This document shows positions 50,843 to 60,639 of a stretch of 64,000 bases of DNA, in pieces (the first letter of the stretch is position 1; each line of letters opens with the position of its first letter). This DNA is from Hallerella succinigenes (GTDB lineage Bacteria > Fibrobacterota > Fibrobacteria > Fibrobacterales > Fibrobacteraceae). Position numbers and translations under genes: made by a program. The stretch spans positions 1,426,001-1,490,000 of the forward strand of contig NZ_PGEX01000001.1 of NCBI RefSeq assembly GCF_002797675.1. The letters are read 5' to 3'. Below the pieces are notes generated by a model. It saw only the letters and a program-made list of their open reading frames with translations. It had not been told where the DNA came from and did not search any database.

Positions 50843-52144
50843 ATGGAATTGAAAGAGTATAAATTAGGTGATTTGATTGAAGTGACTCGTGGCATGAGTT
50901 TGCCTGGGGAGTTCTATTCTACAGAAGGCGAATACATTCGCTTGACATGTGGAAACTTCGACTATGTGAATAATTCCTTTAAGGAAAATAAATCAAAAGA
51001 CGATTTATATTATGTTGGAAAGATAAAGCCTGAATTTATAATGGAAAAGGGTGATATTATTACTCCGTTGACCGAACAGGCTATTGGATTGCTTGGATCT
51101 ACGGCGATTATCCCTGAAAGCGGTAAGTATATTCAGAGCCAGGATGTGGCAAAGGTTACTTGCAAAAAAGGAATGATTGACCATGATTTTGCGTATTATT
51201 TAATTCCTTCTAAATGCGTAAAGGAACAACTTAGTGCTGCCGCTCAGCAAACAAAAATTCGTCATACATCTCCAGATGCGATAAAGGCATGCAAAGTATT
51301 TGTTCCTCCATTATCAGAGCAAAAGAAAATCGCTGCTGTTCTTTCCGCATTAGACGACAAAATCGCCCTGAACAAAAAAATGAACCAGAAACTTGAAGCA
51401 ATGGCAAAACGCCTATACGACTACTGGTTCGTCCAATACGACTTCCCCGACAAAAACGGCCTCCCCTACAAAACCACCGGCGGACCCATGACCTACAACC
51501 CAACCCTCAAACGCGAAATCCCTGTGGGTTGGGAAGTGGTTCGCTTGGGAGATTTGTTTAAGACTAATCGTGGCGTTTCTTATAGCACTCCGACATTAGG
51601 TGCTGAAGGCGACGGCGTTCCCATGATAAATTTGGCATCGTTTTCTCCTAATGAATCCTATAATGAAAAGGGGATCAAATACTATAAAGGCGAATATACC
51701 GATGAAAAGGTGCTGAAACCATTTGATTTTGTCATGTGTAATACCCAGCAAACGGCAATAGATCCGCAAAAGGATATTATCGGTAGGTCTATGCTTGTGC
51801 CTGATATCTTTGATGGCGACATTGTATCTTCACACCACGTCAATACAATCAAACTTGAAAAAGAAAATTTAAAATTTTATTTGAATAGACTTTTCAATAC
51901 AAAGTTCTATCATGCGTATATTTCCAAGTTCGCCAACGGCACTAATATCTTGGGACTAATATTCTCTGGTGTTGAAGATTACATGTGCGAAATTCCTTCA
52001 GATGACTTGTTAGAAAAATTTGCAAAAATTTCTTTGGATATTGAAAAGAAAAAATCTAAGATTATCAAAGAAAATCAAAAACTCACCGCCCTCCGCGACA
52101 AACTCCTTCCGCTCCTCATGAACGGCCAAGTTGTGGTAGAGTAA
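50843..52144 (+). CDS. hsdS: Type I restriction specificity subunit
   Basis: A 433-residue protein with two target-recognition domains, each preceded by a typical opening (YKLGDLIEVTRGMSLPGEF near residue 5, WEVVRLGDLFKTNRGVSY near 232). They are separated by conserved helical spacers (SEQKKIAAVLSALDDKIALN near 158, and a matching C-terminal helix ending LRDKLLPLLMNGQV). It determines the bipartite DNA site for methylation and cleavage. The ATG at 50,843 is chosen; a TTG frame start at 50,828 lies upstream. The recognition domains are AT-richer than the spacers, the usual sign of domain exchange. Confidence 0.93.
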   Translation: MELKEYKLGDLIEVTRGMSLPGEFYSTEGEYIRLTCGNFDYVNNSFKENKSKDDLYYVGKIKPEFIMEKGDIITPLTEQAIGLLGSTAIIPESGKYIQSQDVAKVTCKKGMIDHDFAYYLIPSKCVKEQLSAAAQQTKIRHTSPDAIKACKVFVPPLSEQKKIAAVLSALDDKIALNKKMNQKLEAMAKRLYDYWFVQYDFPDKNGLPYKTTGGPMTYNPTLKREIPVGWEVVRLGDLFKTNRGVSYSTPTLGAEGDGVPMINLASFSPNESYNEKGIKYYKGEYTDEKVLKPFDFVMCNTQQTAIDPQKDIIGRSMLVPDIFDGDIVSSHHVNTIKLEKENLKFYLNRLFNTKFYHAYISKFANGTNILGLIFSGVEDYMCEIPSDDLLEKFAKISLDIEKKKSKIIKENQKLTALRDKLLPLLMNGQVVVE

Positions 52145-52202
52145 GATAAATTATATTTTTGTAAAGGTCTCACTTTAAGAAAATTATTAGCAAAGTAATA
52201 AA

Positions 52203-53366
52203 ATGTCGATTATTGATAATACTGCCATTGGAAGCTGGTCAGGCTTCGTATATCAAGGTTTATGTGCATTATATCATTGCTTAAGACTTATAGAGTCAAC
52301 TTCAGGCGGAATATGCCCTGATTATTTTTTGAACCTTGATTCATTTGAGGATTTTTCCATACTTGATGCAAATGATGATATTGTCAGTATGCATCAATGT
52401 AAAAATGAAAAAAAAATAAAGAATTATACTGATGAATTCAATAAAATGGTGGATAAGAAAAATGCATCCCCTAAAGCAATTCATGCAATCTTATATTTTC
52501 ATACAAATAAAAATGTTAACGTAAATAGTCCAATTATTGCATATCAGTTTACGTCGACAGCAACTTTTTGTACGTCAAAAGATTTAATTCAATTAATAGA
52601 GGCTTTAGTAAAAAAGTTAGCTTGTTGCGATGAAGCTACATGTCAAAAAAAATCAGCATCTTTGTACAAGTTGATTGATGATAGGGTTCTGCAAATACAT
52701 CAAATGTCATTTGGACTTGATTATCCATTGAGAGATGTTGCAAGAAGAGATCGGATTCCTTTGCAAGATATTTATGAAATTGTGCACAGAGAAGAAAAAA
52801 TAATTTTACTTGATAAAAGTAGTATTGTTCAATATGCGAGAATTTGGTTGATTAACGATTTGCTTGAATTCTTGCAATTTGAAGAAGATGATATTTTAGA
52901 AAAGAAAATCAATGAGACTGTCACTAATATTCAACGCTTTGATGATGATTCTTTTTTTGATTTTTTAACTCGACTTCATCCTAGACAGAATTTTAATCAA
53001 CGAGATGTTCGCTTGTTAGCAAATATCATTAATGAGGATACAAATTCGAGTGTTTATGAAGTTGTTTCCAAAACTCCAAAATTAAATGATGAATTAAACT
53101 GGATTTCTCCAAAAAAAGAAACTCCTGCAGCATTTTCGCGATCAATGCGCCCAGAACTCATTTGCAGTAAAATCTATGAAAATGCGCCAAATTTAAACGT
53201 CTTATATGAATATGATTGGCTTGTTGGAGACATCCAAAAAACAGTTCAAGATGTATGTAATCAGTATAGCATTTTTAATTATGTGCAAAAAAATGAAAGC
53301 AATATTTTTCATCAGAAAAAGGTTGGTCTTTTAAGCATCGAGGATAAAATTAATGGAAACTATTAA
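52203..53366 (+). CDS. Probable ABC-3C effector with PD-(D/E)XK-like N-terminus
   Basis: A 387-residue protein. The opening IGSWSGFVYQGLCALYHCLRL and the later FEDFSILDANDDIVSMHQCKN show the helix, acidic strand and QxK arrangement of Cap4/DUF4297-like endonucleases. The C-terminal two-thirds are helical with no motif I recognise, as in the C-terminal parts of ABC-three-component effectors. It is followed by a middle-component-like protein (overlap 14 bases) and a Rad50-like ATPase. That order is the known layout of ABC-3C defence systems. Base composition is markedly AT-rich compared with the restriction genes before it, suggesting a separate origin. Confidence 0.65.
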   Translation: MSIIDNTAIGSWSGFVYQGLCALYHCLRLIESTSGGICPDYFLNLDSFEDFSILDANDDIVSMHQCKNEKKIKNYTDEFNKMVDKKNASPKAIHAILYFHTNKNVNVNSPIIAYQFTSTATFCTSKDLIQLIEALVKKLACCDEATCQKKSASLYKLIDDRVLQIHQMSFGLDYPLRDVARRDRIPLQDIYEIVHREEKIILLDKSSIVQYARIWLINDLLEFLQFEEDDILEKKINETVTNIQRFDDDSFFDFLTRLHPRQNFNQRDVRLLANIINEDTNSSVYEVVSKTPKLNDELNWISPKKETPAAFSRSMRPELICSKIYENAPNLNVLYEYDWLVGDIQKTVQDVCNQYSIFNYVQKNESNIFHQKKVGLLSIEDKINGNY

Positions 53367-53991
53367 ATCGTACATTGAAAAAATATTCAAGAGATATGGA
53401 TATAAAACTCTGATAGCTAAGGATGAGTATTTAATATTATCAGGCCTAAATAATAATGATTTTTGGATTGTAACACATTCTTTTGATGTCAACAATCAGG
53501 ATCTTTTTTTTAAGATTTGTGAAAAAGAAATCGAAGAAAAACGTTATGAAGCTTTTGAAAAAAATGTATCACTATTATATTTAAATGAGGTTGATTCAAT
53601 TACAACAGAAATTCGGAATGAATCTGTAAAAATAGAAAATAATCCCTTTTATTTCAAAAAATATGTTTTACTTTATGAAAAAAGTGCTTGGGATGATTTG
53701 GCTACAAAGATATCAGATGATATAAACACCTGTCTTTTAAATCCCCTATATTTTGATGAATTGAAAACAGATAATTGCAGCCCATTTTCTCTGCTATATG
53801 AAATAGCTCATAAACTTCCTTTTTTTAAAATACAAGTCGAAAGTTCTGAAAATATTGAGGTGGAAAAGAATTTTTCCACAAGCAACGAACAAATAAATGA
53901 TACGTATAAATGGTTGACTTCGTTAAAAAACGACAAAGACACAATTGAACATTGCATTGAAAAAGAATTGGAGGCAATTTCCAATGATTAA
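53353..53991 (+). CDS. Probable ABC-3C middle component
   Basis: A 212-residue AT-rich protein between the nuclease-like gene and the Rad50-like ATPase, overlapping both (14 bases and 8 bases). It has no enzymatic motif. Size, position, and the mixed alpha/beta look with aromatic-rich strands (DEYLILSGLNNNDFWIVTHSF) fit the middle-component-1 type of ABC-three-component systems. The assignment depends mainly on context. Confidence 0.6.
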   Translation: METIKSYIEKIFKRYGYKTLIAKDEYLILSGLNNNDFWIVTHSFDVNNQDLFFKICEKEIEEKRYEAFEKNVSLLYLNEVDSITTEIRNESVKIENNPFYFKKYVLLYEKSAWDDLATKISDDINTCLLNPLYFDELKTDNCSPFSLLYEIAHKLPFFKIQVESSENIEVEKNFSTSNEQINDTYKWLTSLKNDKDTIEHCIEKELEAISND

Positions 53992-54188
53992 TATTAAAAT
54001 CCTGTCTATAGAAATGATTAATTTTAAGGGATTTGAAAATAAAACTATTTTTTTTAACAATGCGAATAGTGTGATTTTAGGCGGAAAAAATGGATTTGGG
54101 AAGACTACCATTTTTGATGCCGTGGAACTCGCTTTTACTAATCAAATAAAGCGCCTGTCAAATTACGAAGGGCTGCATGATAAAAAAT

Positions 54189-55621
54189 TATTAGTGTCCG
54201 GAGAAAATTTTCAAAGCGTCTAGACCCCAGAATTTACGCGGTCTAGACTTTGATTTTGCCGTTGCAAGCCCCCTCCCTAGAAATTTGGACGCTACGATGG
54301 GCAAGGTGGATGCTGCAGCATGCGTTCCCAGTCCCTTGTGGGATGTTCAAAAAAGTCAAACATGTCAATGTAGAGCATCAGGATTATTCGCATCATTGTC
54401 GCAAGTCCGGAAAAGCTCCAGCGCCGTTCAAGGCTGCGCTGCACAAGGGTCAGGAGAAGGTTCGCGATGAGGGTTACCCAGATCTGGGTCTTGATGGCGT
54501 TCTCGCTTACCCCATAGAAGTAGCGCAGGGGAAAGTTCTGCTTAAGTTGCTTGAAAAGCGATTCGATCTGCCAGCGCCTTTGATAGATGGCGATAACTTC
54601 ATCCACGCCGAGGTCGTGGCTGTTTGTCAGCAGCTGGACCTCCTGCTCCTTGCTCCCTCTCCTCGAAGTCTTGGTCTCGGTGTACGAGATAATCCGGGCC
54701 CTATGCGTTGTAGCGCCCTTGTGGAACACGACGTCCCTGACCGACCTGTTCCGGTACCTGCCATCGTCGAGCAGGACGCTCTCCGAGATCGTCTCGTAGG
54801 TCAGGTTTCTTTTCATCTTGGTCACGTAGGTAACGCCATGCTGCGTCAGATCCTCCAGCTTTTCATAGTCGATGTAGGCGCGGTCCATGGCGAGCACGTC
54901 GCCGTCGTCAAAGTCGCATGGCTTGAGCATGAAGCTGTCGTGGGTGGCCGCGGAAGTAAACTTGATGTCGCCGGGAACCCCCTCGTTCGCGCTGATGACT
55001 GTATGGACCTTTATGCCGCCTTTCTTCTTTCCAATTTTCGGGTCCCTGCCGACACCCCTGAAAACCAGGTTGGAGAACAGCGTCACCGTTGTGGAATCGA
55101 TGATTTTGAGCCGTCCCAGCCATCCGGGCAGCCCGTTGAGGCGGCTGTCCGGTAAAAGTCGGCTTCTGTGCGCTCTTAGCAGGCTGAAATAGGTGTCCCC
55201 GAAGATGGACTCGCTTCTCTTCGCGTTGGCGTCCCCCAGCGTACTCCGCTTGGGCACGCAGCTCATCTGCAGGTGCGGCATTCTGCTCACGAATGTCAGC
55301 GCAGACGCCTCTATCTCCCGCAGGGAATCGAACCGCATCACGACCGCATAGAGCATCGAAAGCAGGTGAGTCCATGCGTCAAAGGACTTTCTGTAGCGTT
55401 CTCCGCCGGATTCCGTGCTGATTCTGAGGATTTCGTCCCTGTCGAGATACTTGCAGAGTTGCGCGAAGACCGGCTGTCCGGTAAAAAATGTACTTTTGGC
55501 CATAGCGTTTTGTTTCCCTTTGTTTTGTGGTAATTACAAGGTAAAAACAAAACGGGCAGGTTCTTCGTCTGAGGAGCCTGCCATTTTTATTTTTGGCTAT
55601 ATTTTTTATCGGACACTAATA
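54189..55621 (-). mobile_element. IS4-type insertion sequence in the ABC-3C ATPase gene
   Basis: A 1,433-bp element with ends TATTAGTGTCCG on both sides (inverted). Nine-base target duplications ATAAAAAAT lie at 54,180-54,188 and 55,622-55,630. It carries one transposase on the minus strand and an internal GGCAGG/CCTGCC hairpin (55,557-55,584) before it, which probably shields it from outside transcription. A second copy starts at 60,666. Confidence 0.92.
54292..55503 (-). CDS. IS4-family transposase
   Basis: A 403-residue transposase. The N-terminal part (STFFTGQPVFAQLCKYLDRDE) is DUF4372-like. Catalytic positions include LKIIDSTTVTLFS near residue 137 and VLAMDRAYIDYEKL near residue 208. 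The YREK signature YQRRWQIESLFKQLKQNF is near residue 318. The ORF is complete and the element has intact ends, so it may be active. The start is the ATG at 55,503. Confidence 0.88.
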   Translation of the reverse strand: MAKSTFFTGQPVFAQLCKYLDRDEILRISTESGGERYRKSFDAWTHLLSMLYAVVMRFDSLREIEASALTFVSRMPHLQMSCVPKRSTLGDANAKRSESIFGDTYFSLLRAHRSRLLPDSRLNGLPGWLGRLKIIDSTTVTLFSNLVFRGVGRDPKIGKKKGGIKVHTVISANEGVPGDIKFTSAATHDSFMLKPCDFDDGDVLAMDRAYIDYEKLEDLTQHGVTYVTKMKRNLTYETISESVLLDDGRYRNRSVRDVVFHKGATTHRARIISYTETKTSRRGSKEQEVQLLTNSHDLGVDEVIAIYQRRWQIESLFKQLKQNFPLRYFYGVSENAIKTQIWVTLIANLLLTLVQRSLERRWSFSGLATMMRIILMLYIDMFDFFEHPTRDWERMLQHPPCPS

Positions 55622-57295
55622 ATAAAAAATACAATTATAACCATGATACGGTTCCTTTGGCGTGGAATAGCGCGCTGCCTATTGTGAAGGTATGTGTAAA
55701 AACTCTGTTAAATGGAGAAATAGTTTTATTTTCCAGTGAATCAAAAACAAGTGAAATAAAGAATCCTCTTAATTTTTCTTCTTTTATTCAGAAAATTTGT
55801 TTAGAAGATGGAAGCTGCATTGCAAAAGAAAAAGAGCAGAGCATAAGAAAAATCTTGTCAAATTATAATTTGTTGAATTATGTAAGTCAAGAGGATGCAA
55901 CAGCGTTTTTAAAATGTAAAGATGCTGAAAAAACAAGGATTATTGACTCTTTTTTCAATACAGATTGGATGGATGAATATATTGAAAAAGCCGAAAAAGC
56001 TCAAAAAATATTTAGTGTGAAGGAAAAACAGTTCGAGAAAGAAATAGATGGATTGCAAAAAGAACAAGCGACATTAAAAAAATCTGAAAGTCAATCCTCT
56101 TGCGAATACATTAAACTATGTAAATCAGATCAGCTCTGGGATATTGAAAATACTGCGCTGTCATACGAAGAGTATGATGCTTTTTTACGCAAAGACGGTG
56201 TTTTAGATAAAATTCAGGAATTCATAAAAAATCGGGATTTGTTTAATCAATGGAAATTGAATACAGAAATTCGAGAGATATTAAATCATCATGATTTAAA
56301 CAATATTGTCTTTTATTCCTGGGCTCAGCGAAATAAGGCGAATATTCCTCGTATAAAAGAGTATAAAGATTTAATCAAGCCCTCAATAAGATCTTTTTCC
56401 GTTTCCCAAAGCAATATAGATTTTCTTGAATCAATAAAAAATTTTTTCACAGATATTGTCCGCAATGATGATATGGAAGAAATTCAAAATGCTTTTGAGA
56501 TTCTTCGATCAACAGTCGAATCTGGAAATGAGTTGCAAAAAATCATTGTAAGGCTGCAAAATGCAAGAGAAGAAATAAATGAAATTATAAAAGGCGATGT
56601 CGTTTTAATTGCTCTTAATGAATGCCCGATTTGTGGTACGAATTTCAAAAGTCCAGAATTACTTATAGAACATGTGGACAAATATAAACCTGAATTTAAA
56701 ACATCACAGGGCCTTCTTTACGACAATGCAAAAAAAATAGCGGACAAAATCCAAATTCTACTTGAAGAAAAAATTGTAAAACCAATAGAGTTCTTTTTTA
56801 ATAAGGACAACTCCTTTGATATGTACGAGAGTTGTAAGAGTAAAAATTTAGATGATACAGCGACTCTTTTGAAAAGAATAAAAAAAATCCTCAAATTAGA
56901 TGAAAATGTCGTTTTTAATGAAGAGTCATTACAAAATTTAATTATAGCTCCACTTGAAGCTAAAATAAAGGATGTTCCTGAAAATATAAACTTTGCAAGT
57001 ATAAATAAAATATATGATACTTATGTAAAATATATTGAAGACATAAAGCTTAATTTGGATACAATTGAAAAGAAACGAAATTATCTTGCTTATTGTTGGA
57101 ATAAATCTGAATCTGAGCGATATCAAAAATTATCATCTCGAATAAAACTCGCTCAAAAAAAATGTGAGTATTGTAAAAGTCAAATTCAGCATCTAAAAGT
57201 AATAAAAAATAATTTAAATGAAAAAAGAAAAGAACATTTGAAAAAGGTTGTGAGTGAAATAGAAATTTTATTCTATATAGTTGACCCTTAAAAAG

Positions 57296-58648
57296 TCACT
57301 TCGCGAGCGCAGGATAAGGAGGTTCGCCGTTTTTATTCACCCCTTCCCGGCAAAGGAAGCAACAGTATAGCCATTCCAACAGGACAAAAAAGCGCCTCAT
57401 GGCCCTCTTGAAGTTGAACGCCGCTGCTGCAAGCTTTGCATTGAGCATGTCGCCAAAGATTCCCTTGTAGAAATTTCTACCCATACGGTGGTCGCTTTTC
57501 AGGTGGCCGTTGATAGGCTCGATGCCTGCCCTCTTGCAAAAAAGCTTGTGAGCCTTTTCCTTCTGGTAGTAAGTCGCGTTTTTCTTCGGGACGTCCGGTA
57601 TCACGATCTTTGTCGTTCCGGATTCCTTTTGTCCGCGGTAGCCTCGGTCGCATGCGGCCTGGCTCGGCCTGAATCCAAGCATTTGTTCAACATGGTCAAG
57701 CGTATCGTCTATCGTATGTCCGTCATACTCGTCCCGGAACGAGACCGCGCCGACAATGATGCCGCTGTAGCTCCGGGCGATTGACACCTTGTTGCCGAAC
57801 TCGTATTTCTTGTGTTCCTTGCCCTTGCCGATGCATTTTACTTCGGGTTCGTGAAGCGAATAGACCTTGTCCTTGTCGCATTTCTTCTGTGCCAGAACTT
57901 TTTTGAAAAGCTCGATTTTTTCTTTGTACGTGTTCAACAAGTTCTTGCTGGCGAGATTTCGCTCTAATTCACGGACGAGCCGTCCCGCGATTGTCTTCAG
58001 CCTGCGATCTGCCTTGTGAGCCTTCTTGCCGTTCTTCGGGTGATTGCGGAAACGCTGGTCACGATGGACCTTCTTCAAGGTTCTCTTGTAGGACTGTCTT
58101 TGCGGAAGATCATGCTCTTCCACGATCCTCTGTACCTGTTCTATTATCTTGTTCGCAAGTTTGGCGTCTGTAGGGAACGTGATGTTCTTTTCCTGCACGG
58201 TCGTGTCAAGAAAGACCGTGCCGCATCCTGTCGGTCCTTGTTTATCGTGGTCATCGTTGACGAGGATACTTTCCTTGAGGATCATGTCCATGCCCGCTTC
58301 GCCAATCATGTGCCGGAAGTGAACAAGTTCGCTCGGGTCGCAGGGTTGCTCCGTCGAGAAGAACCGTTCTCCGCAAAAATACTGGTAATAGGCGTTTTCC
58401 TGAAACTGCTCCACGACGGACTCGTCCGATACGTTGCGGATGTGCTTCAGGATGATGAGCCCGGTCATGAGACGGATCGGCTTGTTCGGCGCACCCATTT
58501 TGTCGTCAAACCGTTTCGAAAACTCGGTCTCGAACTTGTTCCAGTCAATCTTGTTCGCGAGAACGTAGAGGGAATGCTTGTGGTTCAACTGCTCCTCAAG
58601 GGAACAGAAAAGGCTTGTCTGTGCGTGGGATTTTGGCGGTCTGTACAT
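57296..58648 (-). CDS. IS5-family (DUF772-type) transposase
   Basis: A 450-residue transposase. The N-terminal DUF772 region has SVVEQFQENAYYQYFCGERF near residue 72 and CDPSELVHFRHMIGE near 97. DDE-type core motifs include TVFLDTTVQEKNITFP near 140, a late AACDRGYRGQKES near 330, and the C-terminal INGHLKSDHRMGRNF. Between them is a basic helical insertion. ATG 58,648 is preferred to a TTG at 58,669, which lies in the leader hairpin. The ORF is intact. Confidence 0.83.
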   Translation of the reverse strand: MYRPPKSHAQTSLFCSLEEQLNHKHSLYVLANKIDWNKFETEFSKRFDDKMGAPNKPIRLMTGLIILKHIRNVSDESVVEQFQENAYYQYFCGERFFSTEQPCDPSELVHFRHMIGEAGMDMILKESILVNDDHDKQGPTGCGTVFLDTTVQEKNITFPTDAKLANKIIEQVQRIVEEHDLPQRQSYKRTLKKVHRDQRFRNHPKNGKKAHKADRRLKTIAGRLVRELERNLASKNLLNTYKEKIELFKKVLAQKKCDKDKVYSLHEPEVKCIGKGKEHKKYEFGNKVSIARSYSGIIVGAVSFRDEYDGHTIDDTLDHVEQMLGFRPSQAACDRGYRGQKESGTTKIVIPDVPKKNATYYQKEKAHKLFCKRAGIEPINGHLKSDHRMGRNFYKGIFGDMLNAKLAAAAFNFKRAMRRFFVLLEWLYCCFLCREGVNKNGEPPYPALAK

Positions 58649-58653
58649 AAAAA

Positions 58654-58693
58654 ATTGCAAGGTTTTCAATCATATTTTAGAAAACCTTGCAAT
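58654..58693. repeat. Perfect 14-bp inverted repeat at IS5-type transposase leader
   Basis: ATTGCAAGGTTTTC and GAAAACCTTGCAAT flank a 12-base loop, with the transposase start just beyond. It probably blocks read-through from flanking genes or hides the transposase ribosome-binding site in long transcripts. Confidence 0.7.
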
Positions 58694-59187
58694 ATTTTCA
58701 CAGGGTAGAAATCAGTTTTTCCCAATAGTTATGCGGGCTGGGCGGGATTTTAAGGGACGACTATATATATACAGGACGAATCATGCAAGATAACTTTTAT
58801 GGCAGAGGTTTGTTCATGAAATATAGTCCTGATCAAAAGAGGGTTCTGTTTGTTACCGAATACAAATCTGATGTAGACGCGCTTTATAATTTGAGTTCGG
58901 GTCAGCTGGTTGCTGTTATTTTTTCATTTATTTTGTCACTAAATCAATTGTATAGTAAAGTCAATTTGTTAGCAATTGATGATCCAATCCAAACTATTGA
59001 TGATATCAATGTTTGGGGATTTACTGAAACATTACGTCATTCTTTTAGCGACCTCTTTTTGTTGCTCTCAACACATGAAGAACAATATTCTTCATTAATT
59101 CGCTATAAGTTTGATAAGAAAGGAATGGGACCGATACCTATTAATATGGCAGACGAACACTAAATGTGATTGTATAGGAAGGTTTAT

Positions 59188-60639
59188 ATGGTAGATGAAT
59201 TTGATGAAATGCTAAAAGAATATGTGAAATCCAAAAATGGGGATTCCGTAAAATCAAAAGATTTACTAAAAAGAGATGTGGTCGTTAATGATATTTGCGA
59301 TATTATACGCGAACGCAGAGCATCCCGTTTAGGTGCTGCCATAGCTTTGGATGGTGAATGGGGTTGTGGAAAAACCTTTATTTTACGGCAAATCGAAGAA
59401 AAATTAAAGAATGAATTCCTGATATTTCATTATGATTCTTGGGAAAATGATTTTTACGAGGAGCCTTTAGTTGGAATTTTAACGGTTTTTGCAAATTCTT
59501 TGAATAAAAAGGAGCGTGACAATCCTGATGTGCAAAGAAAAAAATATTATAAAGCAATGCGAAAAGTTTTTTCTTTGGTAGCAAAGGGACTTGTAAAAAA
59601 GTACACATCCATTGATATTAATGCAATCAATTCTGCAATAGGAGATGTTAAGACTATTTATGGAGAGCCTTATATTGATTTAAAGGCGTTTAATTCTTTT
59701 TTGGGTGTGCGAGAAACAATCGATCGTGTTAATGATATGCTTTGTTCGTATATGGCATATGAACATAAATACATACTTTTTGTTGTAGATGAATTAGATC
59801 GTTGCCTTCCTAATTACGCACTGAAAGTTTTGAACAGATTGCATCATATCTGTGCGGATGCTCCCATAATTCAATTGCTGGCGATGAATAAAAAAGAATT
59901 GTATGGAAATATCTGTGATGCTTTTGGTCGTTCAAAGAATGATGAATCATTTTTTGCAGAAAAATATCTTGATCGTTTTGTTACGAGTACATATAAAATT
60001 GATAATGGTTTTATTGCATCTAATTTGATAGAACCTTGGGAAAAACTTGCAGGAAATATAGATGAAGCGGTTGTTTCAAAACAATTTGCTCAAGTATTCT
60101 GTCATTCAGTTTTATCACAAATTCCTATTAGGGAATGGAAACGAATTATAGATAAGGTCTGCTTATTGCACAATAGAATTGTAAATGTTATTGGTGATGA
60201 TGTGAAAATATCATTGGCTTTACTTTGTGCAGAGCTAATGGAATTTTTAAATAGGTTATATTATAAAAAAGAGTATATATGGAATTTCGAATGGTATCCA
60301 GAAATGGATTATAACGAAGAGGTCGATGAACATTACGAAACTGGCAATTATTTTTATACAATGATTGTTGTGAACTACAAAAAAGATGATGATTGGAAAT
60401 ATAAAAGTTTTGTCGAAAGTGTAGCGCGGCTATTGTCTTCTCCATATAGAAAACCTGAAGATGGAAACTGTTTTCATATAGAACTTAATAAAGAGGCCGA
60501 TTGTATAAAGGCTCTATTTGCAAAACCTTCTGATTATCCTGATCACGAACATTTTGTATTTGATAGTGACAATGATGTATATAAGGCTGATAGTAGAATT
60601 TTGGCGAGTTTTGTAGTAGATCTTCGTAAGATTGTTTAA
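59188..60639 (+). CDS. KAP-family P-loop NTPase
   Basis: A 483-residue AT-rich protein of the KAP NTPase family (relatives include PifA-like phage-exclusion proteins and KAP-type defence ATPases). Walker A is DGEWGCGKTFIL near residue 53. Walker B is YILFVVDELDRCLP near 198. A conserved IQLLAMNKKEL stretch follows near 232. Typical KAP transmembrane insertions are not obvious, so it is probably cytosolic. ATG 59,188 follows AGGAAGG by six bases. It starts 24 bases after the ABC-3C ATPase stop and shares its base composition, so it probably belonged to the same transferred block or transcript. The next feature is an IS4-type copy. Confidence 0.82.
   Translation: MVDEFDEMLKEYVKSKNGDSVKSKDLLKRDVVVNDICDIIRERRASRLGAAIALDGEWGCGKTFILRQIEEKLKNEFLIFHYDSWENDFYEEPLVGILTVFANSLNKKERDNPDVQRKKYYKAMRKVFSLVAKGLVKKYTSIDINAINSAIGDVKTIYGEPYIDLKAFNSFLGVRETIDRVNDMLCSYMAYEHKYILFVVDELDRCLPNYALKVLNRLHHICADAPIIQLLAMNKKELYGNICDAFGRSKNDESFFAEKYLDRFVTSTYKIDNGFIASNLIEPWEKLAGNIDEAVVSKQFAQVFCHSVLSQIPIREWKRIIDKVCLLHNRIVNVIGDDVKISLALLCAELMEFLNRLYYKKEYIWNFEWYPEMDYNEEVDEHYETGNYFYTMIVVNYKKDDDWKYKSFVESVARLLSSPYRKPEDGNCFHIELNKEADCIKALFAKPSDYPDHEHFVFDSDNDVYKADSRILASFVVDLRKIV

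Larger units (their letters stand above)
57280..58761 (-). mobile_element. IS5-type insertion sequence in the ABC-3C ATPase gene
   Basis: A 1,482-bp element. Ends begin GTTGACCCTTAAAA (57,280) and, on the other strand, GTCGTCCCTTAAAA (58,761). It inserted in a TA run; the ATPase frame is restored only if the target duplication is six bases (TATATA, 57,274-57,279 and 58,762-58,767). It carries one transposase and a 14-bp perfect inverted repeat upstream of it. Confidence 0.85.
53984..59163 (+). pseudogene. Rad50-like ABC-3C ATPase interrupted by two insertion sequences
   Basis: Three exons-like pieces, 53,984-54,188, 55,631-57,279 and 58,768-59,163, encode one ATPase once the IS elements and one copy of each target duplication are removed: 2,250 bases, 749 residues, no stop. 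Walker A is GGKNGFGKTT near residue 34. A Rad50-type hook CPIC (NECPICGTNF) is near residue 398, between coiled-coil segments. The ABC signature is LSSGQL and Walker B is LLAIDDP, followed by the switch His in LLSTHEEQ. ATG 53,984 has GGAGG eight bases upstream and overlaps the middle-component stop. As it stands the gene cannot make the full protein. Confidence 0.85.

Noticed and set aside
54180-59163. Treating the pieces of the ABC-3C ATPase as three separate small genes
   Set aside because: Frames join exactly after removing both insertion sequences with one target duplication each, and the motifs fall in the normal ABC order.
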